A stretch of 23,581 bases of DNA, from NCBI GenBank assembly GCA_900552715.1, contig USAV01000019.1:1-23581 (forward strand), read 5' to 3'. The number at the start of each line of letters is the position of its first letter. The first letter of the stretch is position 1. The notes under the pieces were generated by a model. That model ran no database searches, was not told the origin of the DNA, and saw nothing but the letters and a program-made list of their open reading frames with translations. Source of the DNA: an uncultured Veillonella sp. (GTDB lineage: Bacteria; Bacillota; Negativicutes; Veillonellales; Veillonellaceae). The translations under genes and the position numbers were made by a program. This document shows positions 1-6,766 of the stretch, piece after piece.

Positions 1-47
1 CCACCAAATTGACCAAGACCTATTACTGCTATCGTTTTATGTTTCAT
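1..47 (-). CDS. ktrA: KtrA/TrkA-type K+ channel regulatory subunit (N-terminal fragment)
   Basis: Only the first 15 complete codons are in the window; the gene runs off the left edge. They read MKHKTIAVIGLGQFG, the beta-alpha-beta start of a Rossmann RCK-N domain with the GxGxxG nucleotide-binding loop typical of KtrA/TrkA. The start is supported by an AAAGGGGG ribosome-binding site a few bases upstream. It lies 34 bp after the stop of ktrB on the same strand. In the family, KtrA is a cytoplasmic ring that binds nucleotides and gates the KtrB membrane subunit. The assignment rests on a short stretch plus the neighbour, but the two agree well. Confidence 0.85.
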   Translation of the reverse strand, partial: MKHKTIAVIGLGQFG

Positions 48-81
48 ATATGCCCCCTTTTATATTCAATCTAATCTATTT

Positions 82-1443
82 TTATAACAATACACGCTCT
101 TCTGCATAGCTAATTGGTTTAGTCGGTGCCGTTCTTAGCGCCCAAGTACCAATAACAGTCATAACCCCTACACGACCTGTAAACATGACAAGCATTAACA
201 CCCATTTACTACTTTCAGATAAATCAGGTGTAATACCCGTTGTAAGACCTACGGTCCCAAAGGCAGAAGTTACCTCAAAAAGCAGTCGAATAAAGTCATA
301 TGGCTCATCCCAAGCCAAATAACAAGTAGCAAGTAAAACAAGAAGGATAGATAAAAAGATTATCCCATTTGCCTTAAGTACAGTAACCAACGAAATACGA
401 CGTTCAAAAACCTCTGTATCAGGACGGTTATTAAATAATGTACGCGATGCTAGAAAAGCGACGGCAATAGTACTAATCTTAACACCGCCCCCTGTAGAGT
501 TAGGACCTGCCCCAATAAACATAAAAATGATGGTAATAAACAGTGTAATTGGATGTAAATCATTATAATCTACAGTTGCAATCCCCGCTGTACGAGGTGT
601 AATCGATTGAAACAGAGATGCCATGACCTTGTTCCATATAGGTAAAGGGCCAAACGTTTTGGGATTCGCCCACTCAACCCCTAAGAAAATAATCGTCCCT
701 AAAAGGATGAGCGCCGTTGTACCAACTAACATTATTTTTGTATGTAGTTTTAAATCTACAAAGCGTCGTAGCTTGCGATGCGACCAAATATCAAAAGTCG
801 GGAGATAACCAAAACCACCTATTACAATAAGGGCCATTGTATTCATATTAAATAATACATCACCCACCATAGCATAAGGTAAATCATTATCAAAGAATAT
901 AAATCCTGCATTACAAAAGCTGGAAATAGATTGCATAATCCCCGTATATAAAGCCGCATCACCAATATAGGGATATAGCTGAATTGTATAGATAATACCA
1001 CCAATTATTTCGACACAAAAGGTATAAATGGTTAGCTTCTTCGTAATGTGTAGAAGCCCTTTCATACCATCTTGCCCTACATCCTCTGACAAAAGCACGC
1101 GATTTTTCAGACCTACCCGTCGCCCTAATACTAGAGCAATAATAGTGGTAAAGGAAACAATCCCCAAACCACCTAATTGGATAAGGATTACCATGACGAT
1201 TTTGCCAAACAAGGACCAATGATGATAGGTATCTACTGTTGACAATCCAGTTACAGAAACACAAGATACTGCGGTAAAAGCTGCATCTACAAGCGTTGTA
1301 CTATGGCCTTGAGCATTTGATATGGGCAACATGAGTAATATCGTCCCTATAGTCATGGTAGCCAAAAAGCTAAGGGCTAATAGGCGATAAGGATTTTGTT
1401 GCATATATTGCTGAACTTGATTTTTTGAAGTATTTTTCCACAT
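82..1443 (-). CDS. ktrB: KtrB/TrkH-family potassium uptake membrane subunit
   Basis: A 453-residue polytopic membrane protein, the usual length for KtrB and shorter than typical TrkH. Four pore-loop selectivity segments of the superfamily are visible: VTGLST (residues 64-69), SSFCNAGF (174-181), ITPRTAG (281-287) and SAFGTVGLTTG (393-403). Each carries the glycine that lines the K+ filter. The gene should form the ion-conducting dimer in the cytoplasmic membrane and be gated by KtrA, encoded 34 bp downstream. It starts 10 bp after the stop of a PfkB-family kinase gene, so the three genes probably share a transcript. No separate promoter was found in the short gap. Confidence 0.95.
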   Translation of the reverse strand: MWKNTSKNQVQQYMQQNPYRLLALSFLATMTIGTILLMLPISNAQGHSTTLVDAAFTAVSCVSVTGLSTVDTYHHWSLFGKIVMVILIQLGGLGIVSFTTIIALVLGRRVGLKNRVLLSEDVGQDGMKGLLHITKKLTIYTFCVEIIGGIIYTIQLYPYIGDAALYTGIMQSISSFCNAGFIFFDNDLPYAMVGDVLFNMNTMALIVIGGFGYLPTFDIWSHRKLRRFVDLKLHTKIMLVGTTALILLGTIIFLGVEWANPKTFGPLPIWNKVMASLFQSITPRTAGIATVDYNDLHPITLFITIIFMFIGAGPNSTGGGVKISTIAVAFLASRTLFNNRPDTEVFERRISLVTVLKANGIIFLSILLVLLATCYLAWDEPYDFIRLLFEVTSAFGTVGLTTGITPDLSESSKWVLMLVMFTGRVGVMTVIGTWALRTAPTKPISYAEERVLL

Positions 1444-1453
1444 AACTATAGTC

Positions 1454-2470
1454 CTATCCTATTAGTTCCTGCACTGACTTTAACGTTGGTAGTGGACTGC
1501 GCCCGCCTATGCCTTGTGTATTTAAAGAAGCTACTGCAGATGCAAAAATAGCAGCCTTCTCTAAATCGGAATGCGCACAAGCTTTTAGCAACTCTACAGC
1601 ATGTATAGATGCACGGTCATGCTTAGTCGTCGAAGTTGTGTCTTGCCCCTTCATATGATTAATTGTATGCACTAAATTAGCTAAAAAAGCCCCATGGAAG
1701 CTATCCCCAGCCCCCGTTGTATCTACTACGGTAGCTTGAGTAAATGGTTCACATCGATAAAATGTTCCATCAGGCCATACAAAATAACTGCCATTAGCAC
1801 CATCTGTAACACCTGCAATACATGCACCTCGTTCATGAATGATACGACAAGCATCTTCTAGATTAGTTGTGCCCGTATATTTTTCTGCATAATCACGAGC
1901 TACGATAACGATATGACTGGCTTCTGTAATAGGCTTCATGTCTTCATCGTAACGCTGAGCACCACCATCTAAAGAAATAATAGTGCCTACCTCTTTTGCA
2001 ACGGCAATAGCAGAGCGCATGAGTTGGCGATGTCGACCATTGATATGCAGAATATAGGCAGATCCTATGAGCTGCTTATGGGTATCTAAAAACTCAGGCT
2101 CAGTTGCAGTAGACCGTTCAAAAAATACAGCACGCTCACCAGTACTCTGTTTTACGAGGATTGTTGCCACACCGCTCTTAGCACCGCGTTCAACTTGAAT
2201 TGCCTCTGTATTAACATTGTATTTTTCAAAGTCATCTAATATATGACGACCTACCATGTCATCACCAATGCTATCAATCATAGCGGTACGGGCACCATAT
2301 TTTCCTGCCACCGCTAGTGCTGTAGCCACTGGCCCACCACCATCTGTAGTAGACGATACGACTTGTTGTACCTCACGGCCTGTAGGATAATGATCGACGA
2401 CGATAAATCGATCTAATGTACTGGCACCTATGCCAACAATATCTATATGTTTTTGAGGAAATGTACTCAT
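1454..2470 (-). CDS. PfkB/ribokinase-family carbohydrate or nucleoside kinase
   Basis: A 338-residue cytoplasmic kinase of the ribokinase superfamily. A GGGPV segment at residues 44-48 corresponds to the first family signature. DTTGAGD at 250-256 is the second signature, with Asp256 as the expected catalytic base and GAG as the anion hole. The C-terminal SLNTQGIGGR segment is also typical. Residues about 270-300 form a polar loop rich in Thr, Ser and Lys that looks longer than usual. The start has a good AGGAG ribosome-binding site. The substrate cannot be read from the sequence; sugar and nucleoside kinases both occur in this family. It is first in an operon with ktrB and ktrA, 10 bp before ktrB. 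The link between the kinase and K+ transport is unknown. Confidence 0.88.
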   Translation of the reverse strand: MSTFPQKHIDIVGIGASTLDRFIVVDHYPTGREVQQVVSSTTDGGGPVATALAVAGKYGARTAMIDSIGDDMVGRHILDDFEKYNVNTEAIQVERGAKSGVATILVKQSTGERAVFFERSTATEPEFLDTHKQLIGSAYILHINGRHRQLMRSAIAVAKEVGTIISLDGGAQRYDEDMKPITEASHIVIVARDYAEKYTGTTNLEDACRIIHERGACIAGVTDGANGSYFVWPDGTFYRCEPFTQATVVDTTGAGDSFHGAFLANLVHTINHMKGQDTTSTTKHDRASIHAVELLKACAHSDLEKAAIFASAVASLNTQGIGGRSPLPTLKSVQELIG

Positions 2471-2550
2471 ACTAATCTCCTGACTCCGAAAACATAACTA
2501 TTCATACAACAATATTACTTCTTATAGTTACAGAATACCTTTCACCTTAT

Positions 2551-2588
2551 AAAAAGTAAACCCCAGACCATGGTCTGGGGCTACTTTG
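2551..2588 (-). terminator. Intrinsic terminator of the heme operon
   Basis: A perfect 20-bp palindrome of two 10-base arms (2561-2580, CCCCAGACCA and its complement) is extended by weaker AAAGTA/TACTTT pairing on both sides. On the minus strand it is followed by TTTACTTTTT. It lies about 95 bp past the stop of the radical SAM gene and before the PfkB-kinase operon, so it should end the receptor-to-radical-SAM transcript. Confidence 0.85.
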
Positions 2589-2682
2589 TAGTACAAAGTG
2601 TACTGTATGTCACGTAGTTTGTCTTATTTAGTATATGTTGTATGTGAGAAAGGTTGTTAGATATAAGGTGTAATATAACAGG

Positions 2683-4323
2683 TTAAGACATCATACGTTC
2701 CATCATATATTCAATTTCATCAGCACTCAAATTGTACATAGCCTGTACCATTCGCTCTGCTGACTCACCAGATGCACCACTTTTCGCAATTTCTGCTTTT
2801 GCCTTAGCTATAAGGGCTTCCTTGCGTTGTGCTTCGGAATCTTCATCTGTTGGTACGGAAATATTAGCTTTACCTTGACCAATACCACGTACCTCTTGGT
2901 TAGGATTATCTTTAGACGTTGTTTTCGTATCTTGGGCGGCCACCGCTTCCATAGCGAAGGAGTTTTTACCAGTCATGATATACTCCACAGCCTCCAAGGT
3001 ACTTTGTGTAAGATTTACAGTCCAGAATTCACCAGCTGCAGTCAATTTATAAAGTAACCCATTGTAAGCTACAAGACCACGTTCTTCCCATAATTTATAG
3101 AGCCAGTTTAATTCTTCTAGTCTTGGATCTAGTGTTACTAAACTCATAATATTGAGGAACCCTTGTTCAAGTTGGCTTACCACTTGATTTACGACGGGTT
3201 GTAACTCACTTTGTTTCATAAGAGCCATGAATGGTTTTTCACCGCGACTAACCATATCTTCGTATGGCTTTAATGCACGATGTAACATCATGCCGTACCC
3301 ATCAACGTTACCACCGGCACCGCTACCAAATGGGAACATAGGCACGCCCGCTTTAGCCAAGATATTATACAAGCTACGTTCACGATTATTAGCACTCCAG
3401 TGAGCAGCGCTTAATCGGCGATAGGAGCGCTCATCAAGGTACTTGCGACCAAATTCGAACATATCCCCTTGCATTGCTGTTGTCGCAGCAGCTGGCACCT
3501 TACCTTTTGCAATATCTTTATTAAGATCACTGCCATCAAATACGTTCAATTGATATAGGTCAGCACCATCTACGCCTGAGCTTACTAAATCAGCTAAATC
3601 TTGTTCCCAAACCTCCATAGTTTGACCAGGCAAACCATAGATTAAGTCGATAACAACAGAGCATTGACCATAGGCCTTTAATGCTGCTAGACGTTCTAAT
3701 ACGGTTTCTTTCGTATCTAGACGGCCTACCATTTGACGCACTTCTGTGTTGAAAGATTGTACACCAATAGACATGCGGTTTACGCCGTTTGCCATCCACA
3801 CATCAAGATTTTCAGGAATCAAATCGTGAATACGTCCTTCTAAGGTAAGCTCGTAATCGTTAGCTAGTGGCAAATACTCTTTAATTGCTTTTAGCAATCG
3901 TTCAGAGTTTGCTGGAGATAGCGATGTTGGTGTGCCTCCGCCGATAAATACAGCATGAATCAAACCATCTTTTAATCTTGGACGCTCACTAGCTAGTTTT
4001 AACTCGCTAACAAGACCATCAATATATTGGTCCTCTACGTTTTGACTCGTACCGTTTTGGAAGAAGCCACAATATGTGCATTTAGTCTTACAAAACGGAA
4101 TGTGAATATAGGCACATTGCATTTCACCCTTTTTCGGTGTGCCATTCATTAAGGTATCCCAAACGGCTTGTGTTTCCTTTGGCGAAACTAAAGTACCATT
4201 TAGCCCTGCATGAACAACCCGTTTATGAGGAAATGCACCACTCATCGGATTATCGCATTCTAAACCTAGTTGTAAATTCCGTTGCTTCTCCGGAATGGAT
4301 TCAAAGAAACTTGCTAAACTCAT
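2683..4323 (-). CDS. hutW: HutW/ChuW-type heme-degrading radical SAM methyltransferase (anaerobilin-synthase-like)
   Basis: A 546-residue radical SAM protein. The cluster motif CxxxCxxC is at Cys78, Cys82 and Cys85 and is followed by GFFQN. That matches HutW/ChuW rather than HemW, which has a CDF type of continuation. GGGTP (128-132) is the SAM-binding loop, and FGSGAGG further on is also typical of HutW/ChuW. In the characterised relatives (E. coli ChuW, Fusobacterium HmuW) the enzyme opens heme without oxygen, freeing iron and giving a linear tetrapyrrole. The reading frame is open upstream to 4461, but the ATG at 4323 is preferred: it has an AAAGGGGATTGGAG ribosome-binding region and starts 19 bp after the flavodoxin stop, whereas the longer form would overlap that gene. 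Residues 455-546 are an extra charged, Ala/Lys-rich tail not expected from ChuW (about 445 residues). Confidence 0.88.
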   Translation of the reverse strand: MSLASFFESIPEKQRNLQLGLECDNPMSGAFPHKRVVHAGLNGTLVSPKETQAVWDTLMNGTPKKGEMQCAYIHIPFCKTKCTYCGFFQNGTSQNVEDQYIDGLVSELKLASERPRLKDGLIHAVFIGGGTPTSLSPANSERLLKAIKEYLPLANDYELTLEGRIHDLIPENLDVWMANGVNRMSIGVQSFNTEVRQMVGRLDTKETVLERLAALKAYGQCSVVIDLIYGLPGQTMEVWEQDLADLVSSGVDGADLYQLNVFDGSDLNKDIAKGKVPAAATTAMQGDMFEFGRKYLDERSYRRLSAAHWSANNRERSLYNILAKAGVPMFPFGSGAGGNVDGYGMMLHRALKPYEDMVSRGEKPFMALMKQSELQPVVNQVVSQLEQGFLNIMSLVTLDPRLEELNWLYKLWEERGLVAYNGLLYKLTAAGEFWTVNLTQSTLEAVEYIMTGKNSFAMEAVAAQDTKTTSKDNPNQEVRGIGQGKANISVPTDEDSEAQRKEALIAKAKAEIAKSGASGESAERMVQAMYNLSADEIEYMMERMMS

Positions 4324-4342
4324 ACTCCAATCCCCTTTCAGT

Positions 4343-4861
4343 TTAGGCTTGCAACTTTGCAAGTACAGATTTTGTAAATTCTTTTGCATTGGCAAAGTCT
4401 TGTTCATCAGGATGTGTCTCAGCCGCTTTATGTAACGCATCGCGTTCAGGGCTTTGACCATGCGCAGATCCAGGTGGGAACATTTTATACATCATCTCGA
4501 TGACTTTAGGATCTATTTTACCTTGGCAGACAAAGCCATCTACAAGGGACTCTTTATTTTGTAGTAATTCAGATGCTTTTTCAATACTTTCACGAGCATG
4601 ATCAGAATCTGCATACATACCTAATGTAGCAAAAAATACGATGTTAGGATTTGTTAAGGTTTCAATCAATTTTGCAGCCTCTTTATTTGCTGTACCGCGG
4701 TCTACCCAGAAACCTACGAAAACAGTGTCATAATCAGCTAAATTCTCTGGCGCTTCCTTTACAGGAACGCAAGGTGTACCTTCAGGCATTACAGAAGCCA
4801 TTGCTTCCGCTACGCTTTTTGTATTTCCCGTGAGGGATGAATATAAAATAATGGATTTCAT
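4343..4861 (-). CDS. Flavodoxin-family protein, likely redox partner for heme breakdown
   Basis: A 172-residue cytoplasmic flavodoxin-like protein. The N-terminal strand and loop YSSLTGNTKSVAEAM (residues 7-21) is the FMN-phosphate-binding loop (S/T-x-T-G-N-T). A second strand, TVFVGFWVDRG, matches the flavin-ring loop region. The ribosome-binding site AAAGGAG is well placed. The gene lies 45 bp after tonB and 19 bp before the HutW-like gene. In Fusobacterium nucleatum a flavodoxin-like protein (HmuF) is encoded beside the radical SAM heme enzyme and takes part in heme breakdown. By analogy this one could supply electrons to the HutW-like enzyme or act on the tetrapyrrole product. The flavodoxin fold is clear; the exact role is inferred from context. 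Related flavodoxins also act in bilirubin reduction, which is an alternative. Confidence 0.88.
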   Translation of the reverse strand: MKSIILYSSLTGNTKSVAEAMASVMPEGTPCVPVKEAPENLADYDTVFVGFWVDRGTANKEAAKLIETLTNPNIVFFATLGMYADSDHARESIEKASELLQNKESLVDGFVCQGKIDPKVIEMMYKMFPPGSAHGQSPERDALHKAAETHPDEQDFANAKEFTKSVLAKLQA

Positions 4862-4906
4862 AATTATCTCCTTTAATTCATAGATAGGTCTATCACATAG
4901 ATACTT

Positions 4907-5701
4907 CTATTCGTCCTCATCATCAGATGATTCATGACCTCTAAACTCAACTGGTACATTGATATCAATATCTTCACCAGTTGGATTTTGATATGGTGTT
5001 GCAGCTACTACTGCAGACATAGCCGCATCATTAAATATTTCATTTGTAGACGATATAATACTTTGACCAATAAGATTACCATTTGTATCTAATGTAACTT
5101 GTACAGTTACATCACCTTGTAACTTTCTTTTTAAAGCCATGGAAGGCATTTGTGCATTATTTTGCACTCTTGCACGGAATCCCTCCGTATCAAATGCAGC
5201 TTTCACCGTACCATGACTATCACCATTGCCATTGCCATTACCGTTGCCATTTCCCTGACCTTGACCATCGCCATTACCAGTGCCAACGCCTGTACCGTTA
5301 CCACCGCCAGAGCCGCCACCATGTCCGGGGCCGGAACCCCCTGCGGAATTATCGCCAGAGGTATTACCTTTATGTTCGCCACCTTTTTTGGCTACATCTA
5401 CTGCATCAGGAATATCTGTTGCAGTAGATGGATCAATATTCGCTACAACAGCCTTTGTTCTTGCCGCCACTTCATCAGCCGATAATGGTTTAGGGAATAG
5501 GTCTGACCTATTACCGCCACCACCGCCGGCATGACCACTGCCGCCATCATCGAGCACACTTTGCGTGAGGTCGATTTCATAGGTTTCCATTTCTTGAATC
5601 GCTGGAACCACTACAAAAAAGATAACTGCAATAAATAGAGCAACTAGATGAACTACGGCGGATATAATGGCTGCTTTTTTCCATGATATGCCTAGTCCCA
5701 T
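4907..5701 (-). CDS. tonB: TonB energy transducer with a glycine-rich linker
   Basis: A 264-residue protein anchored by one N-terminal membrane segment (about residues 11-33). A long periplasmic region follows, then a TonB C-terminal domain (about 180-257) with the typical MPSMALKRKLQGDVTVQV and LDTNG pattern. In the usual TonB the spacer is Pro/Glu/Lys-rich. Here it is Gly-rich: a short Gly run at about residues 51-64 and a Gly/Asn repeat at about 117-165. The protein should carry energy from the ExbB/ExbD motor to the TonB box of an outer-membrane receptor, presumably the one encoded upstream in the same operon. The start is 2 bp after the exbD stop and has an AAAGGAT ribosome-binding site. 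The acidic C-terminal tail (SSDDEDE) is unusual. Confidence 0.9.
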   Translation of the reverse strand: MGLGISWKKAAIISAVVHLVALFIAVIFFVVVPAIQEMETYEIDLTQSVLDDGGSGHAGGGGGNRSDLFPKPLSADEVAARTKAVVANIDPSTATDIPDAVDVAKKGGEHKGNTSGDNSAGGSGPGHGGGSGGGNGTGVGTGNGDGQGQGNGNGNGNGNGDSHGTVKAAFDTEGFRARVQNNAQMPSMALKRKLQGDVTVQVTLDTNGNLIGQSIISSTNEIFNDAAMSAVVAATPYQNPTGEDIDINVPVEFRGHESSDDEDE

Positions 5702-5703
5702 AG

Positions 5704-6111
5704 TTATCCTTTCTGTTCAGCTGCAATAGCCAAGCGTTTAACACCAGATTGTTTTAGCATATCCATAATTGCTACCACTTGACCATGAGCTGCACGTTTG
5801 TCGGCTTGTAAGATAACACTAGCGTTAGGATTTTCTTGAATTCGTTGTTTAATCATAGCTTCTGCTTGATCAATACTCATTGGATTGTTATCAATTGTAA
5901 TATGCCCTTCCGCATCAAGTGTAAATACAACTGGTAACTGAGCCGGTGCAGATGCACTCGTAGCTTGTGGTAATTGTACAGATAATGCTTTTTGAGCTAC
6001 TGTTTGTAAGCTATTCATCATGAAGAATACCAACAAGAAGAAGATAATATCAATCATTGGAATAATCATGAATTCAGGCTTTGTTTTCATACGAAAGCTT
6101 TGTAAGTTCAT
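5704..6111 (-). CDS. exbD: ExbD proton-channel subunit of the TonB motor
   Basis: A 135-residue protein with one membrane segment (about residues 14-33) and a periplasmic domain, the size and layout of ExbD/TolR. PMIDIIFFLLVFF carries the essential membrane aspartate (Asp21 here, equivalent to Asp25 of E. coli ExbD). The ATG at 6111 is preferred over an in-frame GTG at 6123. It lies 2 bp after the exbB stop and has an AGGGTGG ribosome-binding site at proper spacing, whereas the GTG would overlap exbB. It works with ExbB to use the proton gradient and drive TonB. Confidence 0.93.
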   Translation of the reverse strand: MNLQSFRMKTKPEFMIIPMIDIIFFLLVFFMMNSLQTVAQKALSVQLPQATSASAPAQLPVVFTLDAEGHITIDNNPMSIDQAEAMIKQRIQENPNASVILQADKRAAHGQVVAIMDMLKQSGVKRLAIAAEQKG

Positions 6112-6113
6112 AA

Positions 6114-6731
6114 TTATTTCCACCCTTCTCGTTTAGCACTAACGATACTCACGCACATACCTTCAATTTGATTAATAATAGAATCTAAACGATGGCTAAA
6201 GAATGTGTACACAATGAATGCCATGATGGCTACACACAAACCGGATGCTGTAGCGATAAGGGCCTCACCAACACCACCAGTGATAGCAGATGCGCCTGCA
6301 CCGGAGTCAAGGATACTGAAAGAACCGATCATACCTGTTACAGTACCTAATAGGCCCAATAATGGAGAGATTGTAACGGTAGCACTGAGGTAGTCCATAT
6401 ATTTACGGAAGCCTACAGCGTCTACCCCCATTTGGTCAGCAAAGGCTGTTTTCATAGCTTCCTCGCTAGAAGCATTATGTAAACCTGCTTCTGCAATACG
6501 GCTCGCAATAGATGGGTTTTCTTTGATTACTTTATCGATTTCTGCCCAATTTTGTAATTTTGCTAGTTCATTGACTGCATGGGTAACAACGAAAGTTTTA
6601 CCGGCATATTTGCGATAGTAGAAAGCTCGTTCTGTAGCGATAGCGATAACCATAAAAGACAAGAGTAATAATGGATACATTACATACCCGCCGCTATGAA
6701 ACAAGTGAATGACATAATTTAAGTTTTCCAT
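6114..6731 (-). CDS. exbB: ExbB/TolQ/MotA-family motor subunit
   Basis: A 205-residue inner-membrane protein with three membrane segments (about residues 15-33, 113-135 and 155-178) and a cytoplasmic loop between the first two, as in ExbB. GLLGTVTGMI (126-135) and the GGVGEALIATASGL stretch in the third segment are the conserved family motifs; the small and hydroxylated residues line the proton path. The gene follows the receptor by 35 bp and precedes exbD by 2 bp, so receptor, exbB, exbD and tonB form one unit. TolQ is the main alternative, but the neighbours favour ExbB. Confidence 0.93.
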   Translation of the reverse strand: MENLNYVIHLFHSGGYVMYPLLLLSFMVIAIATERAFYYRKYAGKTFVVTHAVNELAKLQNWAEIDKVIKENPSIASRIAEAGLHNASSEEAMKTAFADQMGVDAVGFRKYMDYLSATVTISPLLGLLGTVTGMIGSFSILDSGAGASAITGGVGEALIATASGLCVAIMAFIVYTFFSHRLDSIINQIEGMCVSIVSAKREGWK

Positions 6732-6766
6732 ATTAGTAACCTTTCTGCCTGTTTACAGACTGAACA

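Noticed and set aside
2590..2604. Small inverted repeat AGTAC-AAAGT-GTACT beside the heme-operon terminator
   Set aside because: Too short to call an operator, and it sits next to a terminator with no promoter nearby.
2683..4323. HemW (heme chaperone) as the identity of the radical SAM protein
   Set aside because: The residues after the cluster motif (GFFQN) and the FGSGAGG segment fit HutW/ChuW, and the operon partners are heme-uptake genes.
4324..4461. Longer N-terminus of the radical SAM gene (open frame up to 4461)
   Set aside because: It would lie inside the flavodoxin gene and lacks a better ribosome-binding site. The ATG at 4323 has one and gives the expected N-terminus.
5150..5534. 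Plus-strand open frames opposite tonB, rich in Thr/Ile, His/Tyr or Pro
   Set aside because: They are mirror images of the glycine-rich repeat of tonB and have no start signals.
6112..6123. GTG start for exbD at 6123
   Set aside because: It overlaps the exbB stop, while the ATG at 6111 has a well-spaced AGGGTGG site and normal ExbD length.
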